Part shown: one piece after another, positions 54,401 through 64,000 of the stretch
How positions within the stretch are numbered: position 1 is the first letter of the stretch
Layout of the letters: each line of letters starts with the position of its first letter
NCBI GenBank assembly: GCA_036674765.1
Contig: JARVKI010000075.1
Coordinates: forward strand, 124,001-188,000
Reading direction: 5' to 3'
Source of the DNA: Seiridium cupressi
Taxonomy: Eukaryota; Ascomycota; Sordariomycetes; Amphisphaeriales; Sporocadaceae
DNA: 64,000 nt
Position numbers and translations under genes: made by a program
Notes under the pieces: generated by a model
The model's input: the letters and a program-made list of their open reading frames with translations, nothing else
What the model was told of the DNA's origin: nothing
The model's database searches: none

Positions 54401-56412
54401 AAGAGCCAGAGGTCGACCCCGAACCACAGGAGTTCAAGGAAATGGCTTTGGAGGAGATCGATCGATTCCGTAGGACGGATGAGTACTCCCCTTCGTTCCA
54501 TAATTGTTTCACGGTAGCGGCCCTGGATGCTCTGTATCGACTGATGAAGGCGAAGGTAGTGCCTTTGGATCCCGTCGTGTTTACGCAGTACTTGCAGGAC
54601 TGGACAATTGAAGATGTCCGCATCAAGGCCTTTGAGGCGCTGGTGGAGCTCAAGTTCATAACAAAGCCGGTATTTCTCAAGTTCTTCTTGTCAGTCATTG
54701 CTACTGATCGATCACCGTATGTCCGAGATCGGCTATTCAAGATACTCTGCCGCGGCCTTGCAAGTATCGCGATTGGTGAACATGAGGCTGAGGCTCAGGA
54801 TGCTCCGGCTCCTAGTGACGACCTCGTGGTCGAAGCAGCGTCTAGTATCCTGGAGGCGAAACAGAAGCTGAGAGCCCGCAAGGAGAAGCTACCTGATGCT
54901 CGCGCTGCTCTCAAGGAGATCACCAAGGATGATGAGGCGTTGCAGGAGTATGTTTGGAAAGCTCTAGATTCTGTTGTTCTAACAGTTGCTGAAAGGAGGA
55001 ACTTTCTCGAGCTTTGTTCGGTCCTGTTCGAGGAGGACGATAGGTTTGTCGTTAGGTTCGATTATCCCAAAGTCTGGACTTGCGAACGGGGTGCAAAGGA
55101 ACGTGCCAGGGTAAGTAAAATTGTTCAACCCCAAGGTTGCCAGCTAGCTGACTGGAGGCAGTATTTCATGAACTTCAAGCGCCATTACCGCACGAAGTCA
55201 CGGAAGACCTATGCCGCTCCCGCGATCGCACGCCCAGAAGCACCCAAACGAACCATCACGTTGAATCTGAACAAGGCCTCTAGCTTCAAGGAACCAACGC
55301 CGACCACGGTCAAGCCACCAACTGGCTCGTTCCAACAGGCTGCACAGGCTCCTAAGCCCAGTATATCAGCCAAGCCTGCTGAGAAGCCGGTAACTCCCAA
55401 CGTGACGAAGCCGAACCCACTCAAGCCAAGTATCCCCAAGCTGAGTGCACCCAAGCCGAGTACACCCAAGCCGAGTACACCCAAGCCGAGTGCACCCAAG
55501 CCGAGTGCACCCAAGCCAAGTGCAACCAAACCCAGCCTTCCCCAGCCTAGCGGTTCTGCTCCACCGAAGGAGATTCGAAAGGATAGCATATCTGTTCAGA
55601 CCCCGCGCCCCAGTATCGAGATTCCTGTATCTGCACCAGAGCGGAAGGCTCTCCCAGGCACTTTCGTGAAGCCACAGCAAACACCAAAGCCACAGGCTCC
55701 AAAGGTTATGACTCCGAAGGCCCAGATCCCCAAGGTCCAGACTGTCCAATCGCCAGCACCATCACTACCAAAGCCAAACGGCGACAATCGTCCGTCCAGT
55801 CTCGCTCCCCCGCCTCCCAAAACTCTCAAACGACCTAGTGCGGAGCCGGAAGAGAGTGAGAGACCGAGAAAGATTGTCAAGCTCAGTACAAAGGGGATCC
55901 CGCCCGAAAAACTGACCTTGTTCAAGGAGCGGTCCAAAATCATCAAAATTCCTTTCAAACGATGGGACAAGATCAAACTTCGAAAGCAACCTTCAGCAAC
56001 ACCAGAGGCGGGAACTATCCGAGCAACACCTAAAGGGCCGCCGTCTCACAAGGAGCGGACCAACTCGATCGTGGTTGGATCGCCGGTCGGAGCCAACGCC
56101 CCAAGGCACCCCACACCGACCACTGCTCCTGGCTCCCGCATGTCACCCCAAGTGCAGAGTGGCAAAAAGTCTGCAACACCTCCTACACAGCCGCAGAGCT
56201 CTAGCGGCAGTGTACTGAAGCCCGTTCGGAAACCTCTTCCTGGTTCAGGACCCGGAGGTGGCGAGCGCAAGCCTCTACCCTTCGGCGCACGGACTTCACT
56301 GCCTTCGGCGTCTCCCCAGCCGTCTAGCACTAGCGGTTCATTTTCGGTTCTCCCAGCGCCGAAGCCATCGAAGTTGAAGATCATGGTGAAGAAGCCCAAG
56401 CCTCCGGAGTGA
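51415..56412 (+). CDS. TAF2: TFIID subunit 2 (TAF2/TAF150)
   Basis: The model is join(51415..55110,55162..56412), 1648 aa. TAF2 is the TFIID subunit that binds the Initiator region. The first ~700 residues form an inactive M1-aminopeptidase-like fold (YTVFHEHVALDLDLHGKSVT; YPFDNYKMCFVDDMVDETVP). The zinc HEXXH is absent: the equivalent site reads LVHALASQWF, as expected for TAF2. HEAT-like helices follow up to about residue 1230. A 51-nt segment at 55111-55161 (GTAAGT donor, GCTGAC branch, GGCAG acceptor) is taken as an intron; its length is a multiple of three, so the frame stays open even if retained. The ~420-residue tail is Pro/Lys/Ser-rich with a KPS[TA]P repeat and a conserved basic LKIMVKKPKPPE end. 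Confidence 0.94.
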   Translation: MPATLLEADPAIALDVEPELLAEPELLIDDTPPRPYTVFHEHVALDLDLHGKSVTGHVDIFISSKEALKEVFIDARQSQIDARNITVSYARAEATYDDPYEKADTPDGYQWSAGQWPIRKQRMQPLMYRHLKNESSAMQHEEQLNCHTLDGSVKIAIPPIKDIQASMARQRELRTYVQGHEVLDQWVDQYDKMVEDNMNQLYKISIPFSLRNIRDGLHFVGIDEGDTRYPHLYTRHSVEPGLACSIFPCIDDPGCRSSWRVSLTFPRTLGDAFHQRLVTQQQPVNGTATANSNKKRKHDDKDHQRPSLALTEEDKLLELTAVCSGKLEDEVVNQRDETKKTMVFSCNNKAARHIGFALGPFEHVDLWSEFRTEEDDEKLGSNATKVHGYCLPGRAEVVQNSCAAIVNAMDHFALTYGRYPFDNYKMCFVDDMVDETVPLCGFSLCSNRLLFPREIIDHEVEVARTLVHALASQWFGINIIPSEKTDIWLVVGIAWFMTDLYLKSLCGNNWYRFRMKDQGDHLVQIDFNRPSLEDLGNHLHLGDFEVNFMSLKANLVLFILDRRLSKSSRSAGIARIIAKMIQKANTSSQSADEILTSDMFRKACEKHGQTRLEGFWKQWIKSAGCPRFDVHQKFNKKQLCVEITIRQIQDIAHGKPRQLEKDDFWREIVEDNHGVYAAELQHCFTGPMTIRVHEADGTPYEHGVDIRDDTGKSIKFNIPYNTKYKRLKRSRRQKERQTAGNTATTGEEDVPDESLIYCLGDVLQNDEDITRWGLTDWDPDMEARMDQESYEWIRMDADFEWVCMMVTNMQPYMYVSQLQQDRDVVAHQDSMLYLDRESIRRPHPLISTILTRTLVDERYYHDVRTMAAKTLSRLGVDALQQVGLKHLMQSFDQLYGFGNGHRPRPNDFSNRSQYIVQCAIPGAISRIRDKEGNCPKEARRFILQQLQGNNNTDNPYSDQLYICKLINALATCLIPDEDRPKKPAMSFSFGDRDDEEEPEVDPEPQEFKEMALEEIDRFRRTDEYSPSFHNCFTVAALDALYRLMKAKVVPLDPVVFTQYLQDWTIEDVRIKAFEALVELKFITKPVFLKFFLSVIATDRSPYVRDRLFKILCRGLASIAIGEHEAEAQDAPAPSDDLVVEAASSILEAKQKLRARKEKLPDARAALKEITKDDEALQEYVWKALDSVVLTVAERRNFLELCSVLFEEDDRFVVRFDYPKVWTCERGAKERARVSKIVQPQGCQLADWRQYFMNFKRHYRTKSRKTYAAPAIARPEAPKRTITLNLNKASSFKEPTPTTVKPPTGSFQQAAQAPKPSISAKPAEKPVTPNVTKPNPLKPSIPKLSAPKPSTPKPSTPKPSAPKPSAPKPSATKPSLPQPSGSAPPKEIRKDSISVQTPRPSIEIPVSAPERKALPGTFVKPQQTPKPQAPKVMTPKAQIPKVQTVQSPAPSLPKPNGDNRPSSLAPPPPKTLKRPSAEPEESERPRKIVKLSTKGIPPEKLTLFKERSKIIKIPFKRWDKIKLRKQPSATPEAGTIRATPKGPPSHKERTNSIVVGSPVGANAPRHPTPTTAPGSRMSPQVQSGKKSATPPTQPQSSSGSVLKPVRKPLPGSGPGGGERKPLPFGARTSLPSASPQPSSTSGSFSVLPAPKPSKLKIMVKKPKPPE
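55111..55161 (+). other. 51-nt phase-neutral intron in TAF2
   Basis: Donor GTAAGT, branch-like GCTGAC and acceptor GGCAG bracket 51 nt that would otherwise encode 17 extra residues (VSKIVQPQGC...) without a stop. Removing it joins ...KERAR to YFMNFKRHYRTK cleanly. Retention would still yield a full-length protein, so ORF-based gene finding would miss it. Confidence 0.7.
55422..55530 (+). repeat. 15-bp coding tandem repeat in TAF2
   Basis: About seven copies of a CCCAAGCCGAGTACA-like 15-mer encode KPSTP/KPSAP pentapeptides. Central copies are nearly identical and the edges are diverged. The unit length keeps the frame, so copy number can vary without breaking the protein. Confidence 0.9.
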
Positions 56413-57928
56413 CGAGATCCTACGACTGGCCTGGTCATAGCGGAGAGGTGTCTTTCTCGCTATTCTTCTTCATCGGCAAATCCCAGTGTGCATCATCAGT
56501 CAGGGGCATTTCGATTTATTTATTTTTCTCCCTCCCTTTTTCTTTCTTCTCCGAAAACTGGCATAGCAATGGTGTTCTTGGTCTTAGCGTTAGGAGTCGT
56601 GACATGCTCAGGGGTAATAGGGCAGGCATAGTCGGCATTTACAGGGTAGCTGCATCATTATGGGCTCGAAAATGCCCATCAGAGCGCATGCCAGCCCCAA
56701 AGGGAAGATGGGCATGGGGCCAACATTAGCCACCGTAGTAAAATCAGGCAAAACTGTGGTAATATCCACGTCAAACAGCTGTCTGCTTCCTATCATTTGT
56801 GATCTGTGAGCTAGGTAACAAAAGCCCGAAACGCATGCAGTGATCCCGCTATCAGATAACGCGGTAGACCAATTCGAAGGAGGTGAGGCTGAACTATTCT
56901 GTTTCAGTATATCGGCAAACCTCAACAGATAGACTAGTTCTGAGAAGGCATAATCCTTTGCTCCTCTTTGACTTGGTTAAATACGCAATACGCGTGCTTT
57001 TGCTGTCCGCCCATAGCTACTCTACCTTGTTCAAGTCACATGATTGCTTTTCGACTGGTATGCTTCGTTGCTTGATTGGGTGTGTAGTCAAACTATCAGT
57101 TTACAGATTCTTCTTTCTTGCCATTCAATCCCAGGAACTCGAGGCTGTAATACCTTACTGGACCACTATAATCATGACAGTTCCTTATCCTTACATACAT
57201 ATCGACATTGGATTCTTGCAGTCACGTCGTGGTTGCCAGCCTCACCCTTCGCTCTGCAATTATTCGTCAGATCTCGAGGGTCGTTCAAGAGACGTTGAGG
57301 GCTAGAGTGGGCGGCCAACCAGAAATCACTGAGCCGGCAATAGTGTATCACCCCAAGAGGCGTTGTATCTGGCTCAACCCATTTCTACCTCTCGGACTAG
57401 CTCACAATCTTGCGCAACAAAAGAGGCTGTTTCCGTAGGATCGTTACGTTCCCTATCTCCAGCAAGTTCCTAGTCGGACTTGATCGACAGCCTCCGTCCT
57501 GGGACGCTCCGAGTGAGGACTCGGAAGTGCTCAGTCCTAACCCGTAGCGATTGGCTCTGCTTGACATGTCGATAGACCGTCTATCATCCCTAGGGGTAGG
57601 CTACGGCTATTAGAGGCCAATTCATATGTAGTATTGGTCCTACACGAAGAATCCGTGTTTGCCCTCTGGCCAGTACTGACGACGATAGCTTCGCGGTTAG
57701 AAGTGATGGTGGAACAATATCTAGTGTTACGGAAGATGTTTCAATAAAACGTATATCTATCTAAATATAAATTAGCTTTGAGTAGGTCATGTAGTCTGTC
57801 CTCAAACAATCGCTCGTGCGCAACGCTGCAGGGATATCAAAACGCCATCAGTCCAGTGCCCATAACCAAAACGGCCCACCATGTGCGTAAAGGAGCGACC
57901 GTGAGGAATAATTATAAAGGCTGACTTC
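56413..57928. other. Convergent 3' intergenic region, TAF2 / IQ protein
   Basis: This 1.5 kb lies between convergent stops. ORFs of up to 140 codons are motif-less. It is AT-rich around 57.7-57.8 kb. Nothing further is supported. Confidence 0.4.
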
Positions 57929-59974
57929 TCAGCCTCGACTGGCGTGCTTCTGCACAGAAGATGCGCGAGGCCGCAGGCCTAGTTTCTGCAGGAACCTAAT
58001 TGCAGGCCGCTTCTCTCGCGCTGTCTCTTGCTTCTCTAGATGCCGCCTCTCCAACTCGGCGCTCTGGCTTGTATCTTTCGCAGCTTCCTCTTGTTTCAGA
58101 GCTTGTTCCGGGTCTAGTAATTTCTGTTTGTGGTGCGTAACCTTCTGTAGAGTTTCCTTGCCCTTCTTGCGCGTCTTGACGTAAGCCTCAAGGCCGACCA
58201 AGACAGCATAGCTCTTACTGATACTGACGTGGCTCATATCAACACCTTCGTCCTTCAAAGAGTGGACAAAGGCCCTAAAGTTCGAGGCCGGGGGGCGGTA
58301 GTGACCGGATAGTGGTGAAAGGCTGGACAACCTCCCATTTTTTATTTTGATAAGACCAGCTGCTGATATCCTTGAACCTTGTAGAAACGAAGAATGCTGG
58401 AAGGAACCACTCGCCTTGATACCCACATATAGGCGGAATGAGGTGTCGGCCACAAATATCCACGTGTTCTTTTTAACAGACTTGCGAAGGAGCTTGTTGA
58501 ATATCGTAGCAGCTGAAACATGTTTCACTTTCTTCAGCCCCTTGGCATCATCCAACGTCGGTGTAGCGTATTTTGCAGCTCGAGCAGCCTCGAGTTCCGA
58601 CTCGGATGCATTTGAGCTCACATCGGAACTCGAGTCGTCATGGTCGGGCCGTTGGTAATGCGGCCGGGGGGCATCTTGCTGCTCCTGAGAGTGAGCCTCG
58701 ATCTCTGGAGCAAAGGCTGGCGTCTCGTCGTCTATAGGGACAATGCCGTTAATGCTGTCCTTCCATTGTTCTGTAGTATCGATTCGAACGCCATTCTTTG
58801 CCCAGCACAGACGACCTTCAGCATCCACCTTGACCAAGTAGTGCTGCCTCTCTTCGCGACTCAAGTACCTGACTCGCTCCCTGTCTAGTCGATCCCTGGG
58901 GCATGACGCCAACTCTATATTCCTGCCCTCGCCATAGTCGAGCCAGTAGAAGTAGTTCTCGTTTGTGTCGGCTCTTTTCCACTCCTCATGATATTGCCGC
59001 AAATTCGAGCCGTATCGGTGCTTCAGGTCCACCATTTCCAGGAAATACTGCAGGCCCATCATTTTGGCCCGCTTTCTCCTTTTGGCCTTGAGCGATGCAC
59101 GTCTTTCCCGTAAAGCAGCCCGTTGTTCTGCGTTCATCCTAGGGTTGGCCTCGACATCGGACAAGGAGTCCGAGTCGTCATCCGAGTGGGATGAATCCTG
59201 GTCGCCTCCTGCCCTCCTGGCGATAGCTGCGACTTTCCGCCAGTTCTGTCTCGCGGCAGATTGACTGGAGCGCGGCCGAGAAGCATCGTTGGGCGTCTCA
59301 GCCTGGATGGCAGCGCTGTCGGGGCTGAGCATGCTGTTGCCCCGGGATCTGGGCGTGTTCAGCCGTCGCCATTGGGCATCCCTGATGGCATGCGTCCACC
59401 GCGTGTTTGCGTCCAGGCCGAGGCCTTTCATCTCCCTGCGCACCCGATAACCACGGTAGTTGCGCTGTATAAGGGTGGCTGCTTTGTGTTGGACATTGTC
59501 ACTGTCGCTGCCGGCCTGTTCCGCGGCCATGGCTCGTCCCTGGCTGTCCCTGCGCGCATGCCCAAGCAGGCTGTGCAGCCCGTGGTGATGTTTCGCCTCG
59601 ACAAACTCCTGCTGGGCCACGGAGGACTGCTGGCCAAGGTGGGCGGACTGGTCAAGTAGATGCCGGTTGCGCCGCTTGTGCTCCTGCTCTCGCTTTTCTT
59701 GCACCCTCGCCAGACGGTGGAAGTCTTGGTCAGAGGGCGGCTGCAACTTGTCCAGATATTCCTGATGCGACTGAGTCGAGCGGCGGGAATTCGCCGTGTC
59801 GAGTGATGCTTTGGATTCGCTCTCGAGTCTTGGCGACAATGGTGGGGTTATTGGCAGAGACCCTGAGGCTTCCAGCGCTTGTGCCGGCGGGGCTCCAGCG
59901 GCTTGCGATGGCGCTGGAGCTGCGGGATCAGCGCCGGTGTCGTCGGCCGGTCTTGAGACGGGGGTTTCAGTCAT
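57929..59974 (-). CDS. IQ calmodulin-binding motif protein
   Basis: Intronless, 681 aa from the ATG at 59974. This start is in a GCCACCATGA context and begins a typical polar head, so it was preferred over an open but Cys-rich upstream frame that looks like 5' UTR. A charged region precedes an IQ motif at about 163-182 (AATLIQRNYRGYRVRREM, fitting IQxxxRGxxxR), a likely calmodulin or myosin-light-chain-type binding site. A conserved middle follows (KMMGLQYFLEMVDLKHRYGS; YFYWLDYGEG; YLVKVDAEGRLCWAKNG) and a C-terminal domain (IFVADTSFRLYVGIKASGSF). The order matches the fungal IQ-motif family with a VAD-type C-terminal region. Its role is not known; calcium-linked signalling or polarity is an inference. 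It is divergent from nothing close by: upstream lies about 0.85 kb before the permease 3' end. Confidence 0.82.
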   Translation of the reverse strand: MTETPVSRPADDTGADPAAPAPSQAAGAPPAQALEASGSLPITPPLSPRLESESKASLDTANSRRSTQSHQEYLDKLQPPSDQDFHRLARVQEKREQEHKRRNRHLLDQSAHLGQQSSVAQQEFVEAKHHHGLHSLLGHARRDSQGRAMAAEQAGSDSDNVQHKAATLIQRNYRGYRVRREMKGLGLDANTRWTHAIRDAQWRRLNTPRSRGNSMLSPDSAAIQAETPNDASRPRSSQSAARQNWRKVAAIARRAGGDQDSSHSDDDSDSLSDVEANPRMNAEQRAALRERRASLKAKRRKRAKMMGLQYFLEMVDLKHRYGSNLRQYHEEWKRADTNENYFYWLDYGEGRNIELASCPRDRLDRERVRYLSREERQHYLVKVDAEGRLCWAKNGVRIDTTEQWKDSINGIVPIDDETPAFAPEIEAHSQEQQDAPRPHYQRPDHDDSSSDVSSNASESELEAARAAKYATPTLDDAKGLKKVKHVSAATIFNKLLRKSVKKNTWIFVADTSFRLYVGIKASGSFQHSSFLQGSRISAAGLIKIKNGRLSSLSPLSGHYRPPASNFRAFVHSLKDEGVDMSHVSISKSYAVLVGLEAYVKTRKKGKETLQKVTHHKQKLLDPEQALKQEEAAKDTSQSAELERRHLEKQETAREKRPAIRFLQKLGLRPRASSVQKHASRG

Positions 59975-60828
59975 GGTGGCACATCTGGACGGAGTGGAGC
60001 GAAATGAACAAGAAGGCGATGAATAAATACTCTTTTTAACCAATACTGAAGTAGGGAAAAAGGAAGAATTGCATGCGCAGTAGGCTAAAGATAGGGGATG
60101 TTTGTTGAAGGTTGTACCTGGCAGGAGGCAGGACATGGCTTGGCAGCAATGAACATGCATCTTTTTACAGCCACACACAGTCCCCAAGGCATCACATGGC
60201 TACGTCGGGTTCGAGTGCGCCGCAGGGCCCAGCTGCACCGGGATTGTCGCGCAGCCCGCAGTCGGGGGCTTGGGTCCATCCATGGCCAAGTCCTGGCATG
60301 GACCTGGATGAGTTTGAATCCTGTCCTGCAAAAGCATACAAAGCAGCGCATGACGTACGTTGTGCTGGCTCAAGGATAACCGGCTCAACGGCTTGCCCCG
60401 CCGTGATGCCGTTCCGAGCTCAATCGGCAGTCAGCAGCAGGGTGTGGGTGGGCCCTGAGCATGCGTCTTTCACAGCCTCCGCAGACACGACAGAGACATG
60501 TGCCGCAAGCCGGGCGGCGCAGATCAATGACCCGGCAAACCCCACCAGCACATCAGAGTGTCTATGAGCATGGAACATGCTGCGTTTCCTAGTGCTATTG
60601 CAAGCAAGAATCTCATCTCGTCAACCACGTCCACAGGTCAAGTCAGGTCAGATGAGAACATGCATATATACAACATAACAAGCTGTTTGGACTAATACAC
60701 TTCCGTTTTACGTAAATGGCACGGTCACCCCCAATGCATCTTGAGTCGTATGTGTTGCACACTCTTGGAACATCCTACCCACTCGTAACTTCGAATTTTC
60801 CGTGAAATGCTCGTTACCTCTGTTGGTT
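59975..60828. other. Intergenic region, permease 3' end / IQ protein promoter
   Basis: This 854 bp holds the IQ-gene promoter and leader and the permease 3' end. Overlapping ORFs up to 151 codons have no motifs or splice support. Confidence 0.4.
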
Positions 60829-62692
60829 TCAAGCCGACTGGTCTCCATTTTCAAGCACGGTCTTCTCCGGCAACGACTCGTTTGGCGCATGAGGCTTCTC
60901 CAGGATACCGGTCTGATTCAGTGGTGCTGAGTCGTCGTGTATGTACAGGTGCATCACCTTGGGGCCAGGGTAGTTCCTGATCCCGTGGAGCAGCCACCAG
61001 ATGGCAGAAAGCGCAACAACTCCGACCAAGATGACCGAGTTGTAGTTCATGGATTCGGGATCCGTCGGGTATGCATATGCTGGGCCCTTGTTAGCACGTC
61101 CTTCCAGTCATAACGGAACGACTTCAACTTACGAAAACAGAAGAAAATGTCGAAGAAGACAATGAACAGCACCGCCAACCCGTTGATGAAGAACCCGGGC
61201 TTGCCCAGATGGAATGGGCCAGCGGGAAAGTATTTCCTCCCTGTGATCATGTTGGCTACAAAGGGGATGGCATACGACACGGTAGTCAGAACGATGAAGG
61301 AACCTGTCAGGTTGACGAAGGCTGTAGGGCTGCCAAGAGGAATGGCGCCTAGTCCAGTTGTCACTACCGCAACGAACAAGGTGGAATAGATCGGGCAGCT
61401 GAGCCTTTCATTAACCTTGCCGAATAGCTTGGAAAACGGAACGGCGTTGTCTCGAGCCAGGGCCCAGTATATCCGGGAATCGGTGAGGACAGTTCCGACG
61501 CAGCAGCACAGTGTGCTCAGCAGCAGGATGAACAGCAGACCAAAGGTGGCGCCGTCACTTCCTGTCGCCTGGGAGTAGATGGTCGCCAGCGGGTAGTTGT
61601 TGCTATTGCCCAGCAACGCATTGATATCCGTAATGGCATATCCAATGACGATGGCGAAGACGAAAGCATACAATCCACCCAGCCCGATCTGCAGGCCAAT
61701 GGCCTTGGGGAGATCTTTCCTCGGCTGCGGGAGCTCTTCAGCCATGTGAGTGACTGCATCTGGTGTACCCACGGTAAAGGCGCCGTTCAACACTCCCGTC
61801 AGGAACGCCACGCCTCCGGCCCAACCCGTCACGTTGTTCTCGTCAAACGAATTCCACACAAAGGTGCTAGAGGCGTGCTGCTTGGGCATCGCGGCAACGA
61901 CAATGATGGTAACAATGCCGCCGATGATGACAAAGAACATGCCCACATGCTGCGTGTACGGCACCAACCTGTTGGCAAATATGACGACCGCTGTTGAGAG
62001 CCAAAGGATCAAGACGTATGCGACATAGACATGCCATGGTTCGCCAACATAGTCGGCATGATAGGTCGCATACATCTGCACCACGATGTTGGACGCAATT
62101 TGGACCAGGGCCGCCAGATCAAACAGCCAGCCATAGAAATTGATCCATCCGACGAAGAAGCCGACCGAACGGCCCCATTTGGGACCGGCTGCGATAGTGG
62201 CCCAATGATACACGCCTCCGGCCGTCGGTACTGAAGATGCAAGCTGTAGTGGGAAAAAAGTCAGGCCCCGATCATGGTTGAGCCCACAAGTCTCGACGAA
62301 AGAGTGTTCGCAGGGCGTCTTACCTCGGCCAAACTCAGGCCAATAAAGGAGTAATAGAAAACAGCAACGATAAGCCCGTAGATAAGGCCAGTAGGACCCC
62401 CATTAGCTGCACCAGCATCAGCTTGAACCCTTGCAGAGTCATGATATCACTGATCCCACTCCATCAGCAGGAGGAATCTCTCACCTATCGAGACCGAGAT
62501 GGATGACCCCAGAGCCGCCCACGCATTGTCGACTGTGAGCGCAATACCCGCGAGCCCTACCAGATTGTACTGCCGTTTCAACTGGTCCCGGTGGCCGGCC
62601 GCGTTGATCTGTACGCCGCCCTCGACTGCTGCAATGGTTTCATCGTCCAGGCCTCCCAACTCGGGCTTCTTTCCCGCCTTCTCGTCGCTCAT
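60829..62692 (-). CDS. Amino acid/choline permease (APC family, Hnm1/GABA-type)
   Basis: The model is complement(join(60829..61079,61133..62243,62324..62406,62485..62692)), 550 aa. Introns of 53, 80 and 78 nt are all GT-AG and join smoothly: ...SISVSI/ANGGPTGLIYG, SLAE/LASSVPTAGGVYHWA and FCF/PYAYPTDPESMNY. About 12 membrane helices fill the protein. The N-terminus (QLKRQYNLVGLAGIALTV), SSVPTAGGVYHWAT (APC consensus block in helix 3) and GTPDAVTHMAEELPQPRKD place it in the yeast amino acid transporter/choline branch (TC 2.A.3.4), which includes Hnm1 (choline), Uga4 (GABA) and Bio5. The exact substrate cannot be read from sequence. The acidic C-terminal tail is short and polar. Expressed alone; no linked catabolic genes are seen. 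Confidence 0.9.
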
Positions 62693-64000
62693 GGTTACAA
62701 AACAAAAAGGGCGAGATTCTCAACTGCAATGCCAAGGTTGCGCCGTTTGCGCGTTCGGGGCGCTCCGGCCGCCGGGATCCACCTGATGATTCTGAGTAAG
62801 AGGGTTGAAGAAGTTGGCAATTCAGCCTTTCCGAGCGGCGAGTAGAGTCTAGTTAGCGAGACGAGTTTGGAACAGTAGCAGAAAAGAAATTTGAGCACAA
62901 AATAACAGAGAGTATCAGGTATTAAAAATAAACTGGGCGTAAGCACGCCGCACGCGGGATGGGGATTCATGTTAGACTTATTATACATGCATATGGTTAT
63001 CTCGTTTGATACCATTCAAATGTCAAACCATCGGCTGATTCGCCAATCTGGGCCTGCATTTCTTCCAGCACGCTATGATCGCCCCTGAGACAAACGATAC
63101 CAGCCCTGTCAAGATGCAAGCAGGGGTTTGATCGGGTTTGGTGTTAGAGCCCATCACAACTGCCGTAAAAAGCCCACACTCGTTCGTCGCTCTTCCCCTA
63201 CAGGCGGACCCCACGACGAAGGCCAAATTAGAACCCGACAACCTCTACCCGGTCGAGAAGTTATTACAGATATTGTCCGTTGGCCACAAGAGTTGCCAGC
63301 GAAATTGTATAGTCCAAGTCAGTTTGTCTGCCAAGACGCCTGTTCTCTATAAAGTTGGAGTGTGCTGGTCGCTTAAGTTAGGCACAATGTGCGCTGCAAG
63401 CCAAGGGAGGTGCGGGGCCTGGTGGTAAATGCTCACCACAAAAGCTTCAGGCTTATGGGCACGAATACTGGGGTGATGATGTGAAATCGAGTGCTCCGAT
63501 ACTTTGCATGTATGCATTGCATGCAGTGTGCATGTCGTTCGACGGACCCCAAACGACGACATGTGCAATAGCATTGATCTCTATTACGTACAAGCTCGAC
63601 TGCCTTCACGCAGTATACTAGGGACTCCAATCTATCGAACCTATCACGAACGACGTCGAATCCCCCAATCTTTCTGATCTGCATTCCAATGTCGGCCGCG
63701 TGCTGCCGTCGCGAGTTCTTTGACTCTGGGAAATTACGTACGACTGATAGCCAGCGAGAGCAGACAGACTAGCAGGGCCCATGATAAGCCTTCTCGCAAA
63801 ACCTGGGTAGGATTACCCGAATCTTAATGAGATAACCGATTCTAGATGCGTTGGCGCAGAATCCATTGGGCTCGTCTTCAATTCAGTTGTAACCAGGTAA
63901 TGTAATTAATGTATGTATGCTGGCTGGACAAGGGTGGGTATGCTGCAACTAGGCAAACCACCGTTTAACTCCATCTCGGCCCTTGGCTCGAGTCTAAGAC
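62693..64000. other. Upstream region of the permease to window end
   Basis: This 1.3 kb contains the permease promoter. Remaining ORFs (up to 106 codons) are motif-less. No further gene is recognised before the window edge. Confidence 0.4.

Noticed and set aside
53914..54501. 195-codon minus-strand ORF
   Set aside because: It is fully contained in the TAF2 coding frame on the opposite strand, with no recognisable domain.
60112..60567. 151-codon plus-strand ORF upstream of the IQ gene
   Set aside because: It overlaps other open frames in GC-rich DNA, has no motif and is antisense to the likely IQ leader.
43965..62692. Possible functional cluster of CDC26, SAS4 and TAF2
   Set aside because: The three same-strand nuclear genes are each housekeeping genes with their own promoter regions of 1-2 kb; co-location looks incidental.
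1..64000. tRNA, rRNA, CRISPR arrays and intact transposons
   Set aside because: No T-loop/B-box context forming a cloverleaf, no rRNA-like sequence, no regularly spaced direct repeats, and no transposase or reverse transcriptase motifs were seen by eye. A tRNAscan-SE and RepeatMasker run would settle this.

Overview
The window looks like chromosomal DNA of a filamentous ascomycete (Pezizomycotina, probably Sordariomycetes). Introns are short (46-151 nt) with GT..AG ends and CTAAC/CTGAC-type branch sites. Start codons often sit in CACCATGG-like contexts, and several promoters carry pyrimidine-rich tracts. The gene set is typically fungal: a fused HIS4, a lipin/Pah1 phosphatase, long disordered versions of Cdc26 and SAS4, and TAF2 with a repetitive tail. 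I cannot name the genus from the sequence alone.

Layout. 1-18.7 kb is a compact housekeeping block: the start of a kinesin-5 gene (-), a PHAF1/UPF0183 protein (+), trifunctional HIS4 (-), TAF9 (+), lipin (-), a membrane-anchored fibronectin-III/coiled-coil protein (+) and the twin CX9C protein Cmc1 (+). 18.7-45.6 kb is gene-poor. It holds a small two-exon gene of unknown function, a possible HET-domain relic, an MFS transporter (-), an F-box protein with four Cys-pair knuckles (+), a 57-residue basic Ser/Gly/Lys-rich ORF (-), a doubtful mucin-like locus (-), a SET-domain protein (+) and a second F-box-like protein (-). It also contains a 9-bp tandem repeat and a set of decayed ~35-bp repeats. 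45.6-62.7 kb is gene-dense again: APC/C subunit Cdc26 (+), SAS4 (+), TAF2 (+), an IQ-motif protein (-) and a choline/GABA-type permease (-).

Function. There is no gene cluster. The genes serve basic processes: two TFIID subunits (TAF9, TAF2), a histone acetyltransferase scaffold subunit (SAS4), mitosis (kinesin-5, Cdc26), histidine synthesis, phospholipid/triacylglycerol balance (lipin), cytochrome oxidase assembly (Cmc1) and transport. No tRNA, rRNA, CRISPR or intact transposon was recognised. I found no convincing undescribed multi-gene system. The items most worth a second look are the Cys-knuckle F-box protein, the small unknown genes, the MFS transporter with its own PPxY tail, the unresolved 5' end of the SET gene and the decayed repeats and relics in the gene-poor half.
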